Shown here: positions 32,511-40,177 of the stretch, one piece after another
How positions within the stretch are numbered: position 1 is the stretch's first letter
How the letters are laid out: the number at the start of each line of letters is the position of its first letter
Assembly (NCBI GenBank): GCA_009886115.1
Contig: VFJJ01000197.1
Location: 1-40,177, forward strand
Reading direction: 5' to 3'
DNA: 40,177 nt
Origin: Actinomycetota bacterium
GTDB lineage: Bacteria > Actinomycetota > Acidimicrobiia > IMCC26256 > VFJJ01
Position numbers and translations under genes: made by a program
The notes under the pieces: generated by a model
Told to the model about the DNA's origin: nothing
Databases searched by the model: none
Seen by the model: the letters and a program-made list of their open reading frames with translations, nothing else

Positions 32511-32928
32511 CAATCAACCTCTTGATCAGCTCGACATCGTCGGTCGGGGCGACCAACGGGATGCTCCGGTCGAGGTACCCGGCAGTGATGAGATCTCCGC
32601 AGAGCACCCGGGCCACCGTGATCGGGATCTTCATCGCTGCCGAGATCTCGGCCACCGACACGGGCTCGGACGCCAGTCGGGTGATGTCGGCGAGCTCGAA
32701 CGCCAGCCTCGGCGAGGCTGATCGTCCGGCGTCGGTCGCCGAGACGATCGTCTCGAAGGCGATGTCCTGGTCGGTGCGAGTACGCCCCCGGGTCAAGAAG
32801 AACGGTCGGACGGGATCGTCGTCCTCGAGCACGTCGCACGGTGGGGCGGGCGGCGTGAGGGAGCGCGACTCGAGGAGCCTTTCACGGCCGTCGAGCGCAG
32901 CGCGATCGGTCCGAAATCTCGGGCTCAC
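32491..32928 (-). CDS. Conservon DUF742 protein (CvnC-type)
   Basis: This 145-residue protein matches DUF742: a disordered N-terminus, VRPFFLTRGRTRTDQDIAFETIVSA, and a winged-helix-like C-terminal half with SVAEISAAMKIPITVARVLCGDLITAGYL. The C-terminal part may bind DNA or partner proteins. The start is a GTG at 32928, overlapping the roadblock gene's TGA (GTGA). It lies in order between the roadblock protein and the GTPase, the usual conservon order. Confidence 0.9.
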   Translation of the reverse strand: MSPRFRTDRAALDGRERLLESRSLTPPAPPCDVLEDDDPVRPFFLTRGRTRTDQDIAFETIVSATDAGRSASPRLAFELADITRLASEPVSVAEISAAMKIPITVARVLCGDLITAGYLDRSIPLVAPTDDVELIKRLIDGVRSL

Positions 32929-33350
32929 AGCTGCAGGCTGTTCTTCAACTCGGTGACGAGTGCGGGGGTGAGCTGCGCGCCGACCCTCTCGATGAGAAGG
33001 GTCATCTCATAGCCGACGAGCCCGAGCTCGCACGTCTTCTCGGTGGTCACGGCGAGGGCCGATCCGCCGTTGATCGAGGCAACGAAGAGGTAGCCCCGAT
33101 ACATCTCGACGATGATCTGGCTCAGCCCACCGCGGCCCATGATCCGGGAAGCCCCGTCGGCGAGACTCCGCATCCCTGAGACGATGGCGGCGAGCTTGTC
33201 GGCTGAACCCCGCTCCATGGTGGACGAGATGGCCATGAGCAGTCCGTCGCCGGACACGGCGATCGCCTGTTCGACGCCGACGGTGTTGTCGACGAAGCTC
33301 GACAAGAGCCAGTTGAAGTTCTGGGCGCCGGTACTGAGGGTCGTGGTCAC
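32925..33350 (-). CDS. Conservon roadblock/LC7 protein (CvnB-type)
   Basis: This 141-residue protein has the roadblock/LC7 fold: FNWLLSSFVDNTVGVEQAIAVS, DGLLMAISS, KLAAIVSGMRSLADGASRIMG and VEMYRGYLFVASINGGSALAV. Such proteins act as regulators (GTPase-activating-like) of the conservon GTPase. The start is GTG 33350, with GGAAGGG upstream; family similarity begins at once after it, and the longer open frame is not family-like. The sensor kinase gene ends 82 bp upstream. Confidence 0.88.
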   Translation of the reverse strand: MTTTLSTGAQNFNWLLSSFVDNTVGVEQAIAVSGDGLLMAISSTMERGSADKLAAIVSGMRSLADGASRIMGRGGLSQIIVEMYRGYLFVASINGGSALAVTTEKTCELGLVGYEMTLLIERVGAQLTPALVTELKNSLQL

Positions 33351-33432
33351 TGTCGCTGCCCTTCCGTGTCCCGTGCCTGATCCGCTCGAGAGCTGTCGCC
33401 GGCGAGACGCGGTTGCGAGCGTTGACACGACC

Positions 33433-35643
33433 TCATGATCCGGGCTCCGCGTCTCTGATCGCGTCGTGCACGCCCGACTGGAAGCTCGAGAGGCGTGCCT
33501 TGACGTCATCGGCCGTCGCCACCGGGATGCCTTCGGTTCGCTCGGGCACCGGGCCCGTGTCGGGAAGTTGCGCGCCGCGGACCCTTCGCCGCAACCCTGA
33601 GGCACCCAGGGTACCCGCCGTTCGCGCTCCTACCGGCTCGAGGGCTGGGGTCGGGCCTGGGGCTGCGGCGGCCTCGGCCTCAGCGGCGAGATCGTGTTCG
33701 GTCTCGCGAGCCATGGTCACACCGGCCTGGAAGCTGGCGAGTGAGGTACGGGTCTCGTCCGGAGATCGCTGCTCGGCCGGGCCGGTCTCCAGCTCCTTCG
33801 AGACGATGTCTCCCAGGTGTGCACCCCGGACCCGGCGCTGGAGCCGGGGAGGACCGGCGTCGTCGAACTCGGGGTGCTGCGTCGCGGGGTGCTGCGCCGA
33901 GACGGGGCTCGGAGCGGGCGGGGCGGGCGCGGCGGCGAACGTCGGCTGCGGCAACGGGGGCAGTGGTGGCACCGGCTCGGAGACGTAGGTGGGTCGCGGC
34001 GCGAGCGGGGCACTGATCCGGAGGGCGGTGTTCGACGGCTCACCCGGATCGAGTTGGGACTCCACGTCGATCTCCACGATCGCCAACGGAAGCTCGACCT
34101 GCACGGTCAGACCGTCGGCACCGGAATCGACGAACGTCGCTCTGATGCCGTGCCTGGCTGCGAGACGCCCCACCACGTAGAGGCCCAGGACCTTGGTGGG
34201 AGCCAGGTCGAGACGAGCCACCTCGTCCAGGCGCCGGTTGGCCTCCGCGAGCTCGGGCGGCGACATCCCGATGCCCTGGTCGATCACCGTGATGACGTAG
34301 CCGTGATCGGCCTTTCGCCCGACCACACGCACTCGGCTGGTCGGGGGGGAGAAGACCGTGGCGTTCTCGATGAGCTCTGCGAGCAGATGGGCGACATCGG
34401 CGATGGCATTGCCCCTGACCCGGGCAGGCTCGATGTCGTGGAACTCCACCCGGTCGTACGACTCGATCTCCGACAGCGCCGCTCGGACGACGTTGCCGAG
34501 CTCGACGGGCTTCGTCCACGTGCGAGCAGGCTCCGATCCGGCGAGCACGAGGAGGCTCTCGGCGTTGCGACGCATGCGGGTGGTCAGGTGGTCGAGGCGG
34601 AAGAGGTCGTCGAGGGTCTCGGGATCCCGCTCGGTTCGTTCGAGCTCGGAGATGAACGACAGCGTGCGATTGAGCAGGCTCTGGTTGCGGCGACCCAGGT
34701 TCACGAACATCTCGGCGACGTTGCGGCGTATGCGGGCCTGTTCCGACGCGAGCTTGACGGCCGTCTGCTGCACGGTGTTGAACGCAGCCGCGAGGTCGGC
34801 GAGCTCATCGGAGCTGTCGACACCGAACTCGTCGAGCCCCGGGATCGCGAGCGCATCGTCGTCGGCCCCCATGTTCTGGATGGCGTACACCACCCTGGGG
34901 AGCTCCTCCTCTGCCGCACGGTACGCCGCAGCCGTGAGCTGCTTGACGGGACGACTGATCGCCCTGATCACGGCGACCCCGAGGGCGACGGCCAACACGA
35001 TGATCGCTCCGAGGACGATGGCCAGAATGGTGAGGCGGGATCGGATCAGGTCGCGGGCGTCGGACTCCTGGGCCGCGAGCTCCTGGCGTGCCAGGGTGAC
35101 GACCTGATCGATCAAGCGCTGGTGCTCTTCGAAGCTGGGCCTGACCTCGTTGTTGAGGATGGTGATCGCGGCATTGAGATCCCTGGTGGCCACGGCCGGA
35201 AGGAATCGCTCGTCGACGGCGACGAAGAACTCGACACCGGAGCTCCACGACAGGTCGAGGAACAGCGTGCGGAGCTCTTCGTCGTCGAGCGCGGTCTGCC
35301 AATAGTCATGGCGCTCATCGAAGCTGGCCCGTCCGGCCGAGATGGCTTCGATGGAGCGGGCGATGTTGAGATCGGACTGTTCGGCCGTCCCGATCCCGGC
35401 CGAGAGCGAGGACAGTTCGTTGGCGATCTGGTTCGCCGCCAGGTAGCTCTCGACCGCATAGCTCGGTGGCGGGAGAACGTCGGCGATGAGCTCGTTGGTC
35501 TCGGCGAGGTCCTGGTACTTGTCACCGTTGATCCGCACGGCTTCGAACGTCGGCCAGGCGACCGCGGCTGCGCCCACGATCGCCACGAGCGGCACGGCGA
35601 TCACCAACGCCAGCTTGGTTCCGATGTTCAGCCTGCGAAGCAT
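33433..35643 (-). CDS. Conservon sensor histidine kinase (CvnA-type)
   Basis: This 736-residue membrane kinase has a first span (LALVIAVPLVAIVGAAAV) near the N-terminus, a helical extracytoplasmic sensing region of about 250 residues, a second span (ILAIVLGAIIVLAVALGVAVI), a HAMP-like linker (ISRPVKQLTAAA), a helical region (MFVNLGRRNQSLLNRTLSFI) with an ATPase domain (LLAELIENATVFSPP, VIDQGIGM, GLYVVGRLA), and a Pro-rich tail. No classical H-box His-Glu pair was identified, usual for conservon kinases. The tail carries two copies of an LxRRVRGAxL...SSFQ(A/S)GV motif, near residues 570 and 690. The ATG 35643 follows GGGAGAG. It is the first gene of the operon. Confidence 0.9.
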   Translation of the reverse strand: MLRRLNIGTKLALVIAVPLVAIVGAAAVAWPTFEAVRINGDKYQDLAETNELIADVLPPPSYAVESYLAANQIANELSSLSAGIGTAEQSDLNIARSIEAISAGRASFDERHDYWQTALDDEELRTLFLDLSWSSGVEFFVAVDERFLPAVATRDLNAAITILNNEVRPSFEEHQRLIDQVVTLARQELAAQESDARDLIRSRLTILAIVLGAIIVLAVALGVAVIRAISRPVKQLTAAAYRAAEEELPRVVYAIQNMGADDDALAIPGLDEFGVDSSDELADLAAAFNTVQQTAVKLASEQARIRRNVAEMFVNLGRRNQSLLNRTLSFISELERTERDPETLDDLFRLDHLTTRMRRNAESLLVLAGSEPARTWTKPVELGNVVRAALSEIESYDRVEFHDIEPARVRGNAIADVAHLLAELIENATVFSPPTSRVRVVGRKADHGYVITVIDQGIGMSPPELAEANRRLDEVARLDLAPTKVLGLYVVGRLAARHGIRATFVDSGADGLTVQVELPLAIVEIDVESQLDPGEPSNTALRISAPLAPRPTYVSEPVPPLPPLPQPTFAAAPAPPAPSPVSAQHPATQHPEFDDAGPPRLQRRVRGAHLGDIVSKELETGPAEQRSPDETRTSLASFQAGVTMARETEHDLAAEAEAAAAPGPTPALEPVGARTAGTLGASGLRRRVRGAQLPDTGPVPERTEGIPVATADDVKARLSSFQSGVHDAIRDAEPGS

Positions 35644-35803
35644 CGAGCTCTCCCTACCGGCGCTGGCACCGACGAGGCGCCCCGTTTGATGCCTGACTCC
35701 CAGCACGCTCCAGGGAGGGCGCGGGCTCCAGCGATGGGCGCCTCGGTGCCCGCCACTGAGGATGCATCGGCACGGGGTGGTCTCACTGAAGTGCTCGGTC
35801 CTC

Positions 35804-36964
35804 TCACGTCGACGACCATTCTTCGGTCGGGCTCGGATGGACGGCGCCTTGTCCGACACCTGAAGTCTTGCTCGCTTCGGGTCGAGGTACGTACGCGCCC
35901 GCGGTCGGGTCGAGGCGTCGGGCCCAGGCCTTCACCACGTTCTGGTCGCTCAACACGACCACCCGTGCCGAGGACGCACGCCCGGCGATCCAGTCGAGCA
36001 AGCGTCGCACGACATCCGAGGGTAGGGCCCGCAGGGCGTGGTCGACGAGCACTGGTCGATCGCCGATGACCGACTCCAGGCAGGCCTTGGCCTCCTCGAA
36101 CGACGCCGCCAGGTTGACCGGAGCCGCCTCCGGATCCGGCTCGGTTCCCTCGGGCTCGGGTGGGGCGGAGACGATGCCCTCGAGTCGCTCGACCAGCTCA
36201 TGGTCACCGAGGTTCAACGCGGCCACGCCGGCTCCGAGCAAGCGCTCCGTTCGAGCTCGGAGGCTCGCCCGTGCGGCTTCGCGCTCGCTTCGGCGCGCGC
36301 TGGCATCGCTCATCACCTTCACGAGCTCGCGCTGGGACTCCTCGATCTCGTCAACGGCTTCGCGGAGGCGCTCCCTGGCTCTGCTGTCGACGGCGGCGGA
36401 AGCGCTGGTGAGGACGAAGTCCTCGTACGTGCTGAACCCGAGCCCAGCGAGCAGCTCCTTGAGCTCGACGCGGGCATGCTCGCGTCGCCGCCGGCCCCCG
36501 GTGTCGATCTTGCGCCGACCCGCTGTCTCGTCGTGCCCGAGGGCACGGTCGTGGGCTGTGTCGATGGCCCGACGGACCTCGGGCGAGAACAGGTCCGATC
36601 CGGTGTTGCGATTGGCGAGCTCGACCGCCTCGTTGGCCCGCGTCACACGATCCTGCGCAGCGTTCACCTCGGCGTCGTCTTCGTCGGAGTCGACGGTCCC
36701 GGCGAGGTCGTGCCAGCTGGAGAGCAGTGCGGCGGCGATCGACGGGTCGAAGCCGACCACCTGCAGCGGGGTCCGGAACTCGGGGAGCAGGGCCTGGTCC
36801 GACACGGCGGCTCGGAGGTCGGCGAGCTTGATGATCGCGACGTCTGCACCCAACGCTCGGGCGACGGCGTCTCCGAGACGGCCGGATCGGTCCCGGACAT
36901 CCTCGATCACCGTCAGGCGCTCGTGCAGGACGAGCGTCGAACCCAGATCACGTTCGAGTGTCAT
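35804..36964 (-). CDS. Coiled-coil protein with degenerate ATPase-like C-terminus
   Basis: This 386-residue protein has a long charged helical middle (about residues 100-270), for example DSRARERLREAVDEIEESQREL, which would form coiled coils. The C-terminus reads RPVLVDHALRALPSDVVRRLLDWIAG, then ARVVVLSDQNVVKAWARRL. This looks like the Walker-B and switch end of SMC/RecN-like ATPases (hhhhDxAhxxLxxxxxxxLLxxL...QVIVLTDD), but the acidic Glu is absent and no P-loop is present at the N-terminus. It may be a partner or relic of an SMC-type protein. It is 160 bp upstream of the conservon on the same strand. The start ATG 36964 was preferred to one at 36982. Confidence 0.75.
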   Translation of the reverse strand: MTLERDLGSTLVLHERLTVIEDVRDRSGRLGDAVARALGADVAIIKLADLRAAVSDQALLPEFRTPLQVVGFDPSIAAALLSSWHDLAGTVDSDEDDAEVNAAQDRVTRANEAVELANRNTGSDLFSPEVRRAIDTAHDRALGHDETAGRRKIDTGGRRRREHARVELKELLAGLGFSTYEDFVLTSASAAVDSRARERLREAVDEIEESQRELVKVMSDASARRSEREAARASLRARTERLLGAGVAALNLGDHELVERLEGIVSAPPEPEGTEPDPEAAPVNLAASFEEAKACLESVIGDRPVLVDHALRALPSDVVRRLLDWIAGRASSARVVVLSDQNVVKAWARRLDPTAGAYVPRPEASKTSGVGQGAVHPSPTEEWSST

Positions 36965-37013
36965 GTCAGGCGATCCCAACACGTGTGGCCGCTCCCCGTC
37001 GATACCCCGCAGT

Positions 37014-37130
37014 GATACCGCGCACGTCGTTCGTCAGCCCTGAAATCGGTCGAGGTCGTCGACGCCTTGAGCACGTTGCGCCGCTTCGGCCCGGTCCGAT
37101 CCGTCGGCTTCGTCGGACCTGCGCGGTATC
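37014..37130. repeat. 11-bp inverted repeat flanking the intergenic region
   Basis: GATACCGCGCA (37014-37024) and TGCGCGGTATC (37120-37130) are exact complements, 95 bp apart, in the gap between the coiled-coil gene (start 36964) and glgA (start 37159). They could be paired binding sites for one regulator of both divergent genes. Confidence 0.5.
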
Positions 37131-37158
37131 GCGCCTCCGAGCGATATCGTGAGCGTCG

Positions 37159-38598
37159 ATGCACATCCTGTTCGCTGCGGCAGAGTGCGCGCCCCTGGTC
37201 CGTGTCGGTGGGCTGGCCGAGGCCGCCTCCTCACTGGTTCGGACCCTGCGGGACTCGGGAGTCGTGGTGACCCTGGTGATCCCCGAGTATCGAGATCGCG
37301 ACCATCGGGTCGAGCTCGCTGAGGAGGTCACGGTTCCGCTCGAGGTCGACGAATGGGCTCGCCCGGCGACCGCCCGATTCGGGATCGCCGAGGGCTTCGG
37401 GCCGATCGTCACCGTCGACGTTCCCGGGATCGCCAAGCCGCATCCGTACGTCGACCCGACCACGGGCATCGGTTGGGCCGACAACCCCTTGCGGTTCTTC
37501 GCGTTCTCGGCCGCGGTGGGCGCCTTGGCCGAGCTGCTCGACCCGGACGTCGTCCACGTCAACGACTGGCACACGGCGGGGGCCCTGGGGTTCACCGGTG
37601 TCACGCGACCGAGCGTCTTGACGGTCCACAACCTCGCGTACCAGGGACAGTGTGAGCTTGCGTGGGCGGCCCGGCTCGCGTCGCGGGCCGACGTCGACGC
37701 GTACGTCTGGGCGGGCGACACCAACCCGCTCGCCGGCGGGATCCGCTTGGCGGACAGGGTCGTGGCCGTGAGCCCCACGTACGCGCGCGAGATCGTCGAT
37801 CCGGCCCACGGCATGGGACTCGACGAGGTCCTCGTCGCCAAGGGCCCGGCGCTGTCGGGGATCATCAACGGGATCGACGCCGCAACGTGGGATCCAGCAG
37901 CGAACCCGGCGCTGCCGGCTCGATTCGACGCGACGCGCCTCGCGCCGCGCGCACGGTGTCGGGCGCACCTCCTGACCGAGTTGGGCTGGAGCGACGCCGT
38001 CGGGGTGCCCGCTCCCGATCTGATGCTCGGGATGGTCACTCGCATGGTCGACCAGAAAGGCGTCGATCTCGCACTGGCGCTGGTGCCGTACCTCGACGGC
38101 TTGGGCGCCCGGTTGGTGATGCTGGGATCGGGCGATCCCGACCTCGTGGCCGAGGCTCGGCGGGCGATGCACGATCACCCCGATCGGGTCGCCTTCCACG
38201 AGGGCTATGACGACGCGTTGGGGCATCGGATCTTCGCCGGTTGCGATGCCGTCCTCGTCCCCAGCCGCTTCGAGCCGTGTGGGCTCACCCAGATGCAGGC
38301 CATGCGGTACGGCGCGATGCCCATCGTGACCGACGTGGGTGGACTGCACGACACGGTCATCGACGCCGATCGCGATCGTCTGCTCGGGACGGGTTTCGTC
38401 GCTCGAAAGGTCGAGCCCGCCGCGCTCGTCGACGCGGTGCACCGCGCAGCACGAGCCTGGCGAAACCGGCCGCGCCGTGAAGCGATCCAGCGCCGAGGAA
38501 TGACGGCCGATTGGTCGTGGACCCGGCCTGCAGCGCAGATCGTCGACCTCTACGAGGATCTGTTGACACCCAGTCCAGCTCCGGGGTCCCGATCCTGA
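37159..38598 (+). CDS. glgA: Glycogen synthase (GT5, ADP-glucose type)
   Basis: This 479-residue GT5 enzyme transfers glucose from ADP-glucose to the growing alpha-1,4-glucan. Motifs: MHILFAAAECAPLVRVGGL at the N-terminus, DVVHVNDWHTAG, TVHNLAYQG, RMVDQKGVDLA, and SRFEPCGLTQMQAMRYGAMPIV with the catalytic Glu, then VGGLHDTV. In the classic KxGGL substrate motif the Lys at residue 15 is Arg. The length is normal. The start ATG 37159 is not preceded by a clear ribosome-binding site. glgC follows 55 bp downstream, so a glycogen synthesis operon is likely. Confidence 0.93.
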   Translation: MHILFAAAECAPLVRVGGLAEAASSLVRTLRDSGVVVTLVIPEYRDRDHRVELAEEVTVPLEVDEWARPATARFGIAEGFGPIVTVDVPGIAKPHPYVDPTTGIGWADNPLRFFAFSAAVGALAELLDPDVVHVNDWHTAGALGFTGVTRPSVLTVHNLAYQGQCELAWAARLASRADVDAYVWAGDTNPLAGGIRLADRVVAVSPTYAREIVDPAHGMGLDEVLVAKGPALSGIINGIDAATWDPAANPALPARFDATRLAPRARCRAHLLTELGWSDAVGVPAPDLMLGMVTRMVDQKGVDLALALVPYLDGLGARLVMLGSGDPDLVAEARRAMHDHPDRVAFHEGYDDALGHRIFAGCDAVLVPSRFEPCGLTQMQAMRYGAMPIVTDVGGLHDTVIDADRDRLLGTGFVARKVEPAALVDAVHRAARAWRNRPRREAIQRRGMTADWSWTRPAAQIVDLYEDLLTPSPAPGSRS

Positions 38599-38653
38599 GC
38601 GCTGCGAGGGCCTGGAAACGTCGCCCTGCGCCCGGGGAATAGGCTCCTCGGCA

Positions 38654-39922
38654 ATGGCCGCTTCCCCGAAGGTCCTCGTGGCGATCCTCGCCGGTGGTGA
38701 GGGCAAACGCCTGCACCCGCTCACGAAGGAACGGGCCAAGCCCGGCGTGCCCTTTGGCGGCTCGTACCGGCTCGTCGACTTCGTGTTGTCGAACTTCGCG
38801 AACGCCGGCTTTCTCAAGATCATCGTGCTGACCCAGTACAAGAGCCACAGCCTCGATCGTCACATCTCCCAGACCTGGCGGTTCTCGACCCTGCTGGGGA
38901 ACTACGTGGCCTCGGTGCCGGCCCAGATGCGCCGGGGGCCGTACTGGTTCTCCGGCTCGGCTGACGCCATCTTCCAGAACTTGAACCTCGTCGCTGACGA
39001 GCGCCCCGACATCGTGTGCGTGTTCGGTGCCGACCACATCTACCGGATGGATCCCAGGCAGATGGTCGAGCGGCATCTCGACCTCCGCGCCGGGGTCACC
39101 GTGGGGGGCATCCCCGTTGCCAGCGACGAGGCGCATCAGTTCGGGATCATCGAGACCGACGGGCGCGACAAGATCGTGCGCTTCCACGAGAAGCCCGCCA
39201 ACCCACCTTCGGTCCCCGGCGAGCCCGATGTGTGCCTGGCCTCCATGGGGAATTACGTCTTCAACACCGAGGTGCTCGTCGACGCCGTCACCGAGGACGC
39301 CGCCGATCCCGACTCGTCGCACGATCTCGGAGGCGACATCATCCCGAAGCTCACCCAGGCCGGTATGGCCTATGTCTACGACTTCCGCGGCAACTGGGTC
39401 CCCGGACAACTCCAGCGCGAGCGGGGCTACTGGCGCGACGTCGGGACGATCGACGCGTACTACGCGGCGAACATGGACCTCATCGCCCCGGTGCCGATCT
39501 TCAGTCTCTACAACCGCGATTGGCCGATCTACACGTACCAACCGCCGTTGTCGCCAGCCAAGCTCGTGCGCGGGTCCGATGGGTTGCCGGGCGCCGCCTC
39601 CGACAGCCTCCTGTGCGAAGGCTCGATCGTCTCCGGTGGTCGGGTCGAACGATCGATCGTGGGCCCCGGGTGCTACATCGACCAGGGCGCCGAGGTGGAG
39701 GAAGCCATCTTGTTCAGCGACGTGACCATCGGCCCCGGAGCCGTGGTGCGGAACTGCATCATCGACAAGCATGTCCACGTGCCGGCCGGGTTCGAGATCG
39801 GGGTTCATCCCGAGCTCGACAGCGCCCGGTTCACCGTGTCGGCCGCCGGGATCGTGGTGATCGAGAAGGGCCGAGATCTTTCCCTGTCTATGGAGACTGA
39901 TGGTCATGCCGGCGCGGTCTGA
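38654..39922 (+). CDS. glgC: Glucose-1-phosphate adenylyltransferase (ADP-glucose pyrophosphorylase)
   Basis: This 422-residue enzyme makes ADP-glucose from glucose-1-phosphate and ATP, supplying GlgA. It has the N-terminal nucleotidyltransferase domain (AILAGGEGKRLHPLTKERAKP), the FGADHIYRMD active-site region, FHEKPANPP, GNYVFN, ERGYWRDVGTIDAYY, and a C-terminal left-handed beta-helix (GSIVSGGRVERSIVGPGCYI) that regulates the enzyme. Allosteric regulators are not predictable from sequence alone. The start ATG 38654 gives the family-normal length, 55 bp after glgA. The next gene overlaps its 3' end by 23 bp. Confidence 0.95.
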   Translation: MAASPKVLVAILAGGEGKRLHPLTKERAKPGVPFGGSYRLVDFVLSNFANAGFLKIIVLTQYKSHSLDRHISQTWRFSTLLGNYVASVPAQMRRGPYWFSGSADAIFQNLNLVADERPDIVCVFGADHIYRMDPRQMVERHLDLRAGVTVGGIPVASDEAHQFGIIETDGRDKIVRFHEKPANPPSVPGEPDVCLASMGNYVFNTEVLVDAVTEDAADPDSSHDLGGDIIPKLTQAGMAYVYDFRGNWVPGQLQRERGYWRDVGTIDAYYAANMDLIAPVPIFSLYNRDWPIYTYQPPLSPAKLVRGSDGLPGAASDSLLCEGSIVSGGRVERSIVGPGCYIDQGAEVEEAILFSDVTIGPGAVVRNCIIDKHVHVPAGFEIGVHPELDSARFTVSAAGIVVIEKGRDLSLSMETDGHAGAV

Positions 39923-40177
39923 GAGTCCAGCACCCCAGGCGACCGGAACGGGGCGCCCCGAGGGGCATCGCCGCAAGCAGGCGGCGTTGGCGCGCGCCCG
40001 CCGGCGACGTCAGCGACGTTTGACCATCGGGGCCACGGCGCTGGGTCTGGGTGCTGTGGTGTGGGCGATCGTGGCCGCCGCGACCGACGACGGCGGAGGG
40101 GGGCGGCCGGCGGCGGAGACGACCGTCACCACGGCTCCCTCGATCACCACGGTGCCCGGCTCGTCCGTACCGGAAAC
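39900..40177 (+). CDS. Membrane-anchored or secreted protein, N-terminal part, cut by window edge
   Basis: An open frame runs from ATG 39900 (or 39906) to the right edge, overlapping the end of glgC by 23 bp. The start reads MVMPARSESPAPQ, then a very basic helix (RARRRRQRRLT), a membrane span (IGATALGLGAVVWAIVAA), and a Thr/Pro/Ser-rich outside linker (ETTVTTAPSITTVPGS). The basic stretch before the span predicts that the C-terminus faces outside. The functional domain lies beyond the window, so no function can be given. Confidence 0.6.
   Translation, partial: MVMPARSESPAPQATGTGRPEGHRRKQAALARARRRRQRRLTIGATALGLGAVVWAIVAAATDDGGGGRPAAETTVTTAPSITTVPGSSVPE

Overview
The window is high-GC, gene-dense actinobacterial DNA. 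Signature families point to Actinobacteria: a histidine phosphatase/DUF3090/SCO1664 trio, DUF3151, a DUF222 (13E12) protein, a conservon (cvn) signalling operon and an actinobacterial-type LexA box. The gene mix, with several Tat-exported multicopper oxidases and a pair of zinc-ribbon membrane proteins, suggests Acidimicrobiia or a neighbouring deep-branching class. That placement is inference. No rRNA, tRNA, CRISPR or insertion sequence was recognised.

Layout. 1-1582: the start of a DUF222 gene running off the left edge, and a small receiver-like gene whose promoter carries a textbook LexA box. 1598-3749: the phosphatase-DUF3090-SCO1664 operon (minus strand), facing a repeat-rich divergent control region and a DUF3151 gene (4158). 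4652-9621: an acyl-CoA ligase, a divergent type-B carboxylesterase and a lipoprotein S33 hydrolase. 9675-13744: two tandem, overlapping paralogues, each with a double zinc ribbon, one membrane span and an outside domain resembling a metallopeptidase whose HExxH motif has been lost. 14057-20843: three Tat-exported multicopper oxidases interleaved with two small multi-span membrane proteins. 20840-24370: signal peptidase I, an epoxide-hydrolase-like protein, a frameshifted M14 carboxypeptidase and a remnant of a PEP-utilising enzyme domain.

24391-26410: hisG, hisE, a small helix-hairpin-like protein and a gamma-carbonic-anhydrase-like protein (minus strand). 26468-31571: a LOG-family protein, zwf (glucose-6-phosphate dehydrogenase) and a GH63-type glycosidase. 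31833-35643: a complete four-gene conservon (sensor kinase, roadblock, DUF742, GTPase). 35804-36964: a coiled-coil protein with an ATPase-like tail. 37159-40177: glgA, glgC and the start of a membrane-anchored protein cut by the right edge. zwf, the GH63 enzyme, glgA and glgC make the right half rich in sugar and glycogen metabolism.

Most interesting: the tandem pseudo-metallopeptidases (9675-13744); the multicopper oxidase cluster with a motif shared upstream of its first two oxidases; a perfect LexA box lying between the -35 and -10 of a receiver-like gene; and two copies of a 54-bp hairpin element with a compensatory base-pair change (8005 and 28776).
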